A program made the translations under genes and the position numbers. Positions 12,425 through 21,838 of a stretch of DNA of 64,000 nt are shown one piece after another. Source of the DNA: Channallabes apus (lineage: Eukaryota; Chordata; Actinopteri; Siluriformes; Clariidae). The notes below the pieces were generated by a model. That model was given only the letters and a program-made list of their open reading frames with translations. It did not search any database and was not told the DNA's origin. The stretch's first letter is position 1, and each line of letters begins with the position of its first letter. Location of the stretch: NCBI GenBank assembly GCA_030522415.1, contig CM060121.1, positions 5,918,476-5,982,475 on the forward strand. The letters are read 5' to 3'.

Positions 12425-15400
12425 TCAAATTCAAATTCAAATTTTATTAGTCACATACACAATCATACACAGTATAATATGCAGTGAAATGCTTTTATAC
12501 GACCGCCAGTGACCTTAAAAAAAAGAAAATAAAATCTTGTACGTAAAATAAATAATCAATAAAAGGAAATACTAAAGAAATAATTTTAACTAGTAAAATC
12601 TGTAAAATTAACTGTGCATAAGGGCATAATAAAATATTGCAAAAATATAGAAATATGGTATTAAAGTGTCAGTGGTTGTGCAAATATGCATGAAAGGTGA
12701 CATGTGCAATTGTCCAGATGTATGAGTAATTTAGTGCAAGTGTGTATGAATGTGTCCATGATTGTCCAGTCAGTGTTGTGAGCTTAAAAGATGTTATTAG
12801 TCCTGTGTGGAGGTGTGATTGAGAGACCTTATCGCCTGCGGGAAGAAGCTCCTCCTCAGTCTCTCTGTGTTGGCCTTTAGGGAGCGGAATCTCTTCCCAG
12901 ACCGCAACAAAGAGAACAGTCCATTACTGGGGTGACTGAGGTCCTTCATGATCTTCCTGGCCTTAGTCCAGCACCGCTTGCTGTTGATGGAGTGCAGGTC
13001 AGGGAGCTCAGTGCGGATGATGCGCTCGGCTGATCGCACCACCCTCTGTAGAGCTCGTCTGTCCTGCATGGTGCTGTTCCCGAACCAGGTCGTGATGTTT
13101 CCCGTCAGGATGCTCTCTATGGTGCAGGAGTAGAAGTTCCTGAGCACCTTGGAGGGCAGTCTAAAGTCTCTCAAGCGTCTGAGGTGGTAGAGACGCTGCC
13201 GGGCTTTTTTCACCACGGTGTTGATGTGACAGGACCATGATAGGTCCTGCGTGATGTGAACACCGAGGTATCTGAAGCTGTCCACTCTCTCCACTGGGCT
13301 CCTGGTGATGACGGGGGTCTGGTAGTTCCTCTCCTGCTTTGTACTAAAGTCCACTATCATCTCCTTTGTCTTACTGACGTTCAGGAGGAGATTGTTCCTC
13401 TGGCACCAGTTCTCCAGATTTCCAATCTCCTCTAGGTAGTCCGACTCATCATTGTTGGTGATCAGTCCGACCACGACGGTGTCGTCAGCAAACTTGATGA
13501 TGGAGGTGGAGTTGGTAGTGGCCACGCAGTCGTGGGTGTACAAAGAGTACAGCAGGGGGCTCAGAACACAACCCTGGGGGGCCCCAGTGCTGAGAGTGAG
13601 TGTGGCTGAGACATGTCCGCCCATCCTTACTGCCTGTGGTCTGCCAGTCAGAAAATTGGAGATCCACTGACATATAGATGAGCTCAGTCCCAGGTGCTCC
13701 AGCTTGGTGGTGAGTGTGGAAGGAATTATTGTGTTAAAAGCAGAGCTGTAGTCGATGAAGAGCATTTTAACATAATTCCCTTTCCTAGTGTCCAGGTGAG
13801 TGAGTGATGTGTGGAGGAGATGAGAGATTGCATCGTCTGTGGAGCGGTTCTGACGGTATGCAAACTGTAGTGGGTCCAGTGTGTCGGGTAGTGAAGAAAT
13901 GATGAAGTCTCTGATAAGGCGTTCAAAGCACTTCATCACTACTGAGGTGAGGGCCACAGGGCGATAGTCATTGAGAGAAGCAGGATGTGGTTTCTTTGGA
14001 ACAGGAACAATATTGGACTCTTTGAAGCATGTGGGGATCACCGACTGAGATAAAGAGATGTTGAATATCTCAGTGAACACAGGTGCTAGCTGGTCTGCGC
14101 AGGCTCTGAGAATACGACCTGAGATGCCGTCTGGTCCTGCTGCTTTCCTGGTGTTCACTCTCTTGAAGGCTCTCCTCACGTCGTGCTCGGAGATGATGAG
14201 CGCGTTCCCGGTGCTGACTGTGTCTTCCTGTCTGCAGCCGTTAGCGCCGCTAGCATTAGCGCCGTTAGCATTAGCGCCGTTAGCATTAGCATTGCTAGCG
14301 TCTTTAGCTGCAGCCTCGAAGCGAGCGTAAAATGTGTTCAGCTCGTCTGCCAGAGTCGCGTCCGCGTTCGTCATATCGGATGTTGGTGCTTTGTAGTCCG
14401 TTATTGTTCTTAGTCCCTGCCACAGGCTCCTAGAGTCACTCTGTTGAAGCTGTGACTCTAGTTTTCTCCCGTAGCGCTGCTTCGCCTCTTTCACCGCCTT
14501 CCGCACGTTGTATGACGCAGCCTTGTACGGTTCCATGTCCCCCGACGCAAGTCCCGTGTTGTAGGCAGCGGTGCGAGATCTCAGAGCGTCGCGGATGGTT
14601 TTATCCACCCACGGCTTCTGGTTGGGAAACGTTCTGATAGTCTTTTTCTCCACCGTATCGTCCACTAGCTTCCCAATAAATCCCACAACCGCTTCGGTAA
14701 ACACGCTGACGTCATCATCGGAGCTGTTTCTGAACATGTCCCAGTCTGCGTCATCGAGTGCGTCCTGTAACGCGGCCACCGATTGGTCTGTCCAGCGCGC
14801 GACCTCCCTCTGAACCGGAACTTCCTGTTTCAGCCTTTGTTTATATTTTGGCATGAGGAAGATGGCGGCGTGGTCGGATTTACCAAACGCTGGACGAGAT
14901 TGTGCCTTGTAACCATCTTTGACCGTGGTATAACAGTGGTCCAGTGTCCTTTCGCCCCTGGTGGGGCAGGTGATGTGCTGATAAAAGTTCGGCGCTGCGC
15001 GTTTGAGGTTGGCACTATTAAAATCCCCCGCCACAATGAGCGCAGCGTCCCGGTGTTGTGTCTGGTGCTGTGTGAGCGCCTCATGCAGCTCGCATAAGGC
15101 AGTTTCAGTGTCCGCTTGTGGAGGTATGTAAACGGCGCTGATTATGACCGATGTGAACTCCCGTGGAAGATAAAATGGACGACACATGATGGACAGTAGT
15201 TCCAGGTTTGGTGTGCAGGAGCGTGTAAGAGGAACAACGCTCGCGCTGTTGCACCAGCTGTTGTTCACCATTAAGCACACGCCGCCTCCCCTTGACTTCC
15301 CCGAGTCCCGCGTCCTGTCCATGCGGTGAACCGAGAAGAACTCGGCCGGCTGTATGGCGTGGTCTGGCACCGCTGGGTTCAGCCATGTCTCGGTGAAGCA

Positions 15401-15660
15401 GAGGAGATTGCAGTCCCGAATGTCTCTCTGGAACTTTATCCTGGCCCTGAGGTCATCCAGTTTGTTCTCCAGTGACTGGACGTTGGCGAGCAGGATACTA
15501 GGCAGAGGTGTGCGGTGTGCACGGGCTCGGAGCCGGTTCCTCACACCAGCTCGTCTGCCTCGAGGTCTCCGCTTCGCGTCGCGTCCATTGTTCTCCCGCA
15601 GGATCTCACTCGGATCCGGAGTTAAAACCGTCGAATTGTGAGTACATTGTGAGTACATTG
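12425..15660 (-). mobile_element. near full-length non-LTR retrotransposon (CR1/L2/Rex1-type LINE)
   Basis: The 3' end on the minus strand is a short (ATTTGA)n tail near 12425-12445 following a 350-bp 3' UTR. The ORF fills the rest up to 15658. No upstream ORF1 was found, so the copy is either 5'-truncated at the ORF start or from a single-ORF family. Truncated copies of the same family lie at 4712-7139 and 42826-43258. The exact 5' boundary within the host element is uncertain because the tandem GTGAGTACATT at 15639-15660 blurs the junction. Confidence 0.9.
12797..15658 (-). CDS. LINE ORF2: endonuclease plus reverse transcriptase, intact
   Basis: A continuous 953-codon ORF. An apurinic-type endonuclease occupies about residues 55-270, with the family's key positions present: LANVQS (N59), TETW (E90), GDFN (D212, N214) and KSDH (D262, H263). 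Reverse transcriptase occupies about residues 500-830, with RKAAGPDGI, NDYRPVAL, FIDYSSAF (D636), GAPQGCVLSP and FADD (D725, D726). The C-terminus ends with an FRSLKANTERLRRSFFP-type segment common in fish LINEs. This enzyme nicks target DNA and reverse-transcribes its own RNA at the nick. The linker at residues 455-474 is an Asn-Ala-Gly low-complexity stretch made by a tandem DNA repeat. No frameshift or stop is seen, so the protein could be functional. The start codon choice is uncertain; an internal Met is possible. Confidence 0.93.
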   Translation of the reverse strand: MYSQCTHNSTVLTPDPSEILRENNGRDAKRRPRGRRAGVRNRLRARAHRTPLPSILLANVQSLENKLDDLRARIKFQRDIRDCNLLCFTETWLNPAVPDHAIQPAEFFSVHRMDRTRDSGKSRGGGVCLMVNNSWCNSASVVPLTRSCTPNLELLSIMCRPFYLPREFTSVIISAVYIPPQADTETALCELHEALTQHQTQHRDAALIVAGDFNSANLKRAAPNFYQHITCPTRGERTLDHCYTTVKDGYKAQSRPAFGKSDHAAIFLMPKYKQRLKQEVPVQREVARWTDQSVAALQDALDDADWDMFRNSSDDDVSVFTEAVVGFIGKLVDDTVEKKTIRTFPNQKPWVDKTIRDALRSRTAAYNTGLASGDMEPYKAASYNVRKAVKEAKQRYGRKLESQLQQSDSRSLWQGLRTITDYKAPTSDMTNADATLADELNTFYARFEAAAKDASNANANGANANGANASGANGCRQEDTVSTGNALIISEHDVRRAFKRVNTRKAAGPDGISGRILRACADQLAPVFTEIFNISLSQSVIPTCFKESNIVPVPKKPHPASLNDYRPVALTSVVMKCFERLIRDFIISSLPDTLDPLQFAYRQNRSTDDAISHLLHTSLTHLDTRKGNYVKMLFIDYSSAFNTIIPSTLTTKLEHLGLSSSICQWISNFLTGRPQAVRMGGHVSATLTLSTGAPQGCVLSPLLYSLYTHDCVATTNSTSIIKFADDTVVVGLITNNDESDYLEEIGNLENWCQRNNLLLNVSKTKEMIVDFSTKQERNYQTPVITRSPVERVDSFRYLGVHITQDLSWSCHINTVVKKARQRLYHLRRLRDFRLPSKVLRNFYSCTIESILTGNITTWFGNSTMQDRRALQRVVRSAERIIRTELPDLHSINSKRCWTKARKIMKDLSHPSNGLFSLLRSGKRFRSLKANTERLRRSFFPQAIRSLNHTSTQD

Positions 15661-16361
15661 TATACCAATAGAAATCAAATACTGATTTAATGTTATTTAG
15701 CCCAAATAAGCATTAACACAAGGCGTGTGTGTTGGAGGGGGGGGCGTTGTTCTTTTCCTCTTACATGTCACGTGCGATGTTGTAATTCAACATGTGCTTC
15801 CACCGGAGAATAACATTACGTCATTAAACCGCGAAGAAGTCGCAGTTTTAATGACGTACAGAACACAATGCCTCACGAAATCCGATCTGTCTGTTTACAC
15901 GGCAATCACATTAGCACATATCTGATTTATATCCGATTTATTTCCACATATGAAGGAGGCCTGAAACCGATCTCAAAATATCGGAATGCATGTGTTTTTT
16001 TCCTGTTTACACAGACATAGAACATATCCGATATGTGTCACATATGAGCAAAAATTCGGAATTGGGTCGCATTTACCTGGCAGTGTAAACGTAGCCTAAG
16101 TGTCTTCCTAATTTGTTGGGTCTCATGCGGTCTGCTGCCAGTGGTTTAAGACACAAAACACAAACGTGTCTCTCTTCTGCCCCCACCATCCCCACCATGA
16201 ATCCAAGCTCAAGATAGGCTTCATTAGGGGTGGGCGATATAACCAAAATCTTCTATCACGGTAGAAGCAAATTTCTACCTTGATAAAGATATATATCAAT
16301 ATAGCAATTTGTATCTGAAAATGCATAAATAAAAATTCAAACACAAAGAAACTGTTTTACA

Positions 16362-16712
16362 TTATATAATTTTATTTAAACTGTGAATTGCTGAGGTTTG
16401 CCGCATTTTTTTACTTTGGTCATATTCGTTTGGATGCTTGGATTTCAGATGATAGAAAAGGTTTGACGTGTTTCCACCACTTGTTAAAACAGTGCACTTG
16501 CGTACCTTCCAAATCACTTTCGTCTCATTCGTATCACTTTTCTTATACCCAAACCAATTCCACAACACAGACGATGCACCTTTTTTCTTTACAATCTCCT
16601 CGTTGTTGGTTTTGTCACATATAAGCAAACTCACTGCTGCTGCTGCGTCTTCTTCCATTGTCGAAGTGTATGTGAAGCCAAACACATCAATGGTGGGACG
16701 AAACCGCAGCAC
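16362..16712 (-). pseudogene. hAT transposase N-terminal BED zinc-finger remnant
   Basis: The 116-residue reading frame contains a BED-like segment: SSVLWNWFGYKK, then a Cys region and GGNTSNLFYHLKSKHP. In active BED fingers two Cys are followed by two His. Here the first Cys is replaced (VIWKVRKC), while the His pair (HLKSKH) is kept. The catalytic hAT domain is missing. A parallel decayed copy lies in the hAT at 57891-59340. Confidence 0.8.
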
Positions 16713-17403
16713 CCGATTGAACCAAATATCTGCGTAAATACAGCGAGCGCGACTAACTGAATAGCGCAGAGTTGATGTGGTTTATTTGCGCAGCCCGGTG
16801 GATCGCGCAGCGCCGCTCGAATCACAAACCTGCGCAACTCACTGTGTTTTATTTAAAAACAATTTATTTAAAATGTCAGGACTGTTTAATGTTGTTTCCG
16901 CCTTGCCATGCCTGGTTTGGCATGTATTCACGCAGCGCTGCCCAGTGGGTCGTGCAGGTTTGTGATTCGAGCAGCGCTGTTCAAGTTGGTCCGAGGTTAA
17001 ACCATTATTGTTGCACTATGGTTCCACTTTTTCTCCTGGCCCACAACTGATGTTATTTTAAATTTACTTGTATTAATGATTCACTTATTTGTGTGGTTGT
17101 TTAGTTTTGAGCGTTCATTATCAATAAAGAAAAACATGAATTAGAATAGGTACTTTCCTATTATTTTCCACTAATTTCCTCCCGTTCATTGCGCCCCACC
17201 TGTCATGTCTGTATTCCCCACTAGTGGGGCGCGCCCCACACTTTGAGAACCACTGGTTTAGCTGTTGGTGTGCGGCGTGATCGGAACTGAGAGGGATGTG
17301 AGTCTATTTTTAAGGCAAATAATTCACACAGTCTCCACAGTAACAGAGATAAAATGAAAAGTGTAACCAAAGCTGACAAAGTAGTGTGAAATATATATAT
17401 ATA

Positions 17404-17944
17404 CACTACCGTTCAAAAGTTTTAGAACACTTTCTAACTCCATGATGGTTCCTGATTTTTATTTCTGTCTACATTGTAAAGTTTTGCTGAAGGCGTCCAA
17501 AAAATGCATTAATCTCCTTTGAACAGGTGATATTGAGATGTTTCTGCTCTGTAAAGACTTCATAACGCCTCTAATCTGAGCTGCTGTTAATTGGTCATTT
17601 TTCACGCTGATAACTCTAAATGAACTTCTTGTCTGCAGCAGAGGTAGGTTTTGGTCTCGTCCTCCTGGGACGGCCTTCATGAGAGACAGTTTCATTATGG
17701 TGCTTGACGGATTTTGCAAATGCACTTGACACAATACTGTTCTTGCAAGAAATATTACAGAAAGGCCGACCTCTGTGTCTTAAAATAACAACTAACTGGT
17801 GTTTTTGTTGTTGTTACGTAATTACCTAATTCCATACGTGTTATTTTATAGTTTTGAAATCCCCAGTATTGTTGTAGAATGTAGAAAATAAATCACTAAA
17901 CAAAAACAAAGAAATTTGCAAGTGAGCTAAAACTTTTGAACGGT

Positions 17945-17948
<4 letters not shown>
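17404..17948 (-). mobile_element. internally deleted Tc1-like element
   Basis: Termini CACTACCGTTCAAAAGTTT and the inverted AACTTTTGAACGGTTGTG are typical of a fish Tc1-like family; TA precedes the left end. On the minus strand, part of a transposase N-terminal region remains (NLPLLQTRSSFRV...LTAAQIRG, about 17665-17560), but the DDE core is gone. A long TA/CA microsatellite follows immediately on the right. Confidence 0.88.
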
Positions 17949-18006
<58 letters not shown>

Positions 18007-18053
18007 CACACACACACACACACACATAGGTATATATATATATATATATATAT
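17949..18053. repeat. compound (TA)n(CA)n(TA)n microsatellite
   Basis: About 24 TA units, then about 13 CA units, then about 12 TA units. The Ile-Tyr ORFs on both strands are artefacts. Confidence 0.95.
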
Positions 18054-18295
18054 TAGGTAAAAAGAATTACTTAAAATCTCCTAGCCATGTCACTCCATCC
18101 TGTTGTTGGTCACTTTCCTTAAATAGCATGGCCCAAAGACATCATAAGTGTGCTCACATTTCAGTACATAAATATGTAGACACCAAATAAGATGTATAAA
18201 GTTATACTTATTAAATAATTAGAGCAATATATAATAAATACAATAACCCAACTATAAAATAAAATTAAATAAGTAAATGATTCCTAAATCTTTAC

Positions 18296-18297
18296 GA

Positions 18298-18353
<56 letters not shown>
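18296..18353. repeat. (GAAA)n microsatellite
   Basis: Fourteen or so near-perfect GAAA units. Confidence 0.95.
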
Positions 18354-18359
18354 CAATAA

Positions 18360-18804
18360 GAGACACAAACACTGACATGATCATTACTACACCACTGCTG
18401 TATTAAACATCATGATGTAATAAATTATTTATTTAAGACACATAAAATTTGTTAACAGCATAAAAAAGCCCCCTCGGAAAACATAATGTTTCTTAATTAC
18501 AGAACTCAACCACAGAGAAAAGACGGCAGAAGTAGAGAAACAAAAATGTCTGTTGGAAAGAATAGAGCAATTCAGACTTCCCCTTTTTTTAAGCTACATG
18601 GGAAAGTCACAGTTGTGTCTAACGGTTAACAACAAAACAATACTGATAAAATATTAAAATACTAATACTGTTTGCATACAATAATGCTGATAAAAAAAAG
18701 AACCCCAGGAGCCTTTTCCATTCTTAATGACCATCTTAAATGTGTCCTGACAGTTTTTTTCTTTTTCTATTCTTAGATTCGCTCTGCTACCCACTGTACG
18801 ATCA

Positions 18805-18865
<61 letters not shown>

Positions 18866-19570
18866 ACAGCATTTACATGAAGCCTAGCAATTTTTGTATT
18901 ATTTTGTTTTGCATTCTTTTTTCTGTCTCTTTTTTGTTTAGGTGTTGTACAAAGGGGGAATTTTGGTCAAACCAGGATTTGTGATGAAATTGCTTAAAAA
19001 GGTGTAAAAATCGACTTCAAGCACAGTACACTATGTGAGAAAAAAATAATAATGGCGCAAACATTTAAAAAAGACCGTACTGTATGTCCATGAATGATGA
19101 TCCTGGCAGAGGTGCTCTGAGCCCCATGAGCATTCAGTGAGTGGAATTCATTCCTTGAAAATCAACAGATAATTTTTTTTACCACCTTACAGAAAAATGC
19201 ACCTGTTGGTGGGATCTGTACACACAATCATTCACCCACACCACTTACACAAAACAGGAACCTGGCTTTGAGTTATTGCCACATCTCTCATATAGTACTG
19301 ACTTTGCTTCAAGCCATTTCCACATGTTTGGGGGATTAGTGGAGTTCCTGAGAGGGCAACATTTCAGACGTGAAGCAGGCAGTCAGACCATGGCTCTCGC
19401 ATACTGAGAAATCTTTCTAACTTGATAGTGTTGAAGCACTAGTGAAACACTGGAATAAGTGCATTTCTATATTAGGGTTATATAGAAAAATAATAATAAC
19501 TTTTGGTTTACTGTATTCTGTTATTCTGAACAAGCAAATGTCCTGCTTTTTTTTTTGGAAAAAAAATATA
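18360..19570. other. intergenic with (CT)n(CA)n
   Basis: A compound (CT)n(CA)n microsatellite lies at about 18806-18868. The rest is AT-rich with no supported gene or mobile element. Confidence 0.5.
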
Positions 19571-19574
19571 TGTC

Positions 19575-19898
19575 ACTCGCTCTCTATACGACTTATCCTG
19601 TACAAGGTCATAGGGGCCTGGAGCCAATCCCTGGAGACTCAGGGCACTGGACGGGATGCCAATCCATCATAGGGAACTCGAACGCACTCAAACTCACTCA
19701 CACATGCTACGAGCAATTTAGATATGCTAATTAGCCTAATCTTCATGTCATTTGCATGGTGGGAGGAAACCGGAGTACCCAGAGGAATCCTAGAAAGAAC
19801 AGGAAGAACATGGAAACTCCATGCACACAGACCCAAGGTGGGACTCGAACCCTGACTCTGGATCTTTGCGGCCACAGTGCTAACCACTTCACCAAATA
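19575..19898 (-). mobile_element. diverged DANA/Mermaid-like SINE
   Basis: Conserved blocks appear in reverse orientation: TTATCCTGTACAAGGTC near the tail, GTGGGAGGAAACCGGAGTAC, GGAAACTCCATGCACACAG and the terminal CACAGTGCTAACCACTTCACC. Many substitutions show it is old. Confidence 0.85.
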
Positions 19899-20813
19899 TT
19901 ATCACAGCAAGTGAAATGTTCTTAAATAGAATCAAGTTTCTGTTATTTTTATTTTTTTAAATATCTGTTTAATACTTCGCTGTGGAAATCTCAATTCTGA
20001 TTTGTCAGAAGGAGAGAATTAACCTGGTTATTGCAGCAGCTCTGAGAAGCTCTGGCTTTAATACTGTATGCTGGTTCATATTACATTCACAGGAGTTTCC
20101 TGAACACACCAGATGATCTAAACTAAAAAACAAATTGAAATTTAAAAATAATTATATCTACAAAGAAAAACATAAAAGGAGTTTCAGCACACTCCAAAAG
20201 CACCGTTTTTCTTAAAACTGAATTAAAGCTGTGAGTTTGAGTTTGTCGGCGAGGGACAGCTACTGTATACAGTGTGATAGACTGTTTAAAGACAATTTCA
20301 AACTTTAAGGGAAAAGCATGTAATCGACTGGAATCCGAATTGTTGCTGTGTTGCTGCATAAGACGAACTTCCTGTCATAATTAACAGTAACTCTGCTCTG
20401 TGTAGCTTTTCCTCAAACAGCATAAAATACTTTTTTCCTTACTTACAGTATGTCATTATTAAAACAAAAATAAAATTATTAAGATCGCCTCTCGTGATAT
20501 CTACTCATTTCAATCTTGAAAACATTTTAATAAATTGGTTATTAATGTTTACTACTGTAAGTATTTTATCTCTACATAATACTTAAATTCATCAGAACAG
20601 CTTTACTTCATGATCTGTGGAGTTTGTTCTTGGTAAGTGTGTGTACTTGTGCAATGTCTCCAGTAGCTACTTCCTCTACCAGAATGATCTTGCAAAATAC
20701 AGACAGATAAATATCCTGTGAAAGTTTTAAAACTATAATATTTAGATAATCAGGACTCAGCCTGATGATTTACTGTATAAAAATTCTAATAAATCAGGTT
20801 GAGAGTGTGTGTC

Positions 20814-21001
20814 TCACTGATTGTGTTGGACATGTGCGTAAACACAATCATCTTGTACTTTGGCCACCTTGTTCTTGTTCCTGGCAGGAGTGTTAAACAC
20901 AAGCTCGCCGTACTGCACCTCGTCCTCTTTCTTCTTTTGCTTCCTCTTGGTTGCTCGTTTAACCACCTCAGCATATTCCACATCTTCATCCTGAGCATAT
21001 G
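20814..21001 (-). CDS. gene 1 exon 7: ITIM-bearing C-terminal tail and stop
   Basis: Encodes VEYAEV, a lysine-rich spacer (KRKQKKKED), VQYGEL and CVYAHV, ending HNQ and TGA. Three tyrosine motifs lie about 21-24 residues apart. Confidence 0.82.
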
Positions 21002-21797
21002 CTGGACCATAAGAAAACACTTTGTTAAAATCATACTTTAAGTAGATTTTAAAATACTATTTTTATAGTGTCTGTAGAACATGGGTGTCTGGTTTTGTCT
21101 AGAAGGGACCCATGTGGGTGCAGGTCTTTATTTCAACCAGGCAGAAGCCATAACTGTTGGCTGGAAGGTGACACTCATTCAAAGAACCGCTATGTGCCAT
21201 TGTAGTAAGCATGAACAGCATACTAGAATGCACAACATGTTAAACATGGCCAGGAAGACAACAGGAAAATCAAATCAGATTTCACTTCAATTAGCCAAGA
21301 ACAGATATCTGAGGCTTCATTGAGTGCAGGGCCAGTTCATGAGGTTTGTGTGGTTTTCAATTACAAAGCCAGATAAGAAGGTTACAAATACAGTACTAGG
21401 ACTCAATATTAGGAATGATGATGGCTCTAATGTGAAGGTTATTCATTTTTTTAATTATTATAAAAATTATTGTTATTATTCATTTTCTCTATGGCAATAT
21501 CTAACATTTCTATTATTCATCCATATTCGATACCACTGAAGTCTCCTAGGAGTCTATCCCAGGAGACTTCAGCCACTAGACGGGGGACACCCTGAACAGT
21601 CCATCGCAAGTGCAGGGCCACATTGCTAACCACTATGCCACCATACAGACTCATAATGCATTCATTCATCTTCTACAGTATACCGCTTTATCCTGTATTT
21701 AGGGTCGCGGGGGACCTGGAGCCTATCCCAGGAGACTCAGGGCACGAGGCAGGGTACACCCTGGACAAGCGTGCCAATCCATCGCAGAGCACACACA

Positions 21798-21838
<41 letters not shown>

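Larger units (their letters stand above)
12112..16096. mobile_element. PIF/Harbinger-like DNA element with nested LINE
   Basis: The insert begins GGTTGCGTTTACACTGCCAG and ends with the inverted counterpart (20 of 22 bases agree), with TAA on both sides (12109-12111, 16097-16099). The second hAT copy shows the empty site with a single TAA at 58319-58321. A 3-bp TAA duplication fits PIF/Harbinger, though no transposase was found to confirm the superfamily. Without the LINE the element would be well under 1 kb. Internal sequence is rich in ATCCGAT-like motifs near both ends. Confidence 0.8.
11682..17255 (-). mobile_element. hAT transposon carrying nested insertions
   Basis: Terminal inverted repeats CAGTGGTTCTCAAAC and TTTGAGAACCACTG are flanked by a perfect 8-bp duplication GTTTAGCT (11674-11681 and 17256-17263), the hAT signature. 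A second copy lies at 57891-59340 and lacks the internal insert at 12112-16096, so the original element was about 1.6 kb. Only a BED-finger remnant of transposase is left (16362-16712, minus), making this a non-autonomous copy. Confidence 0.95.
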
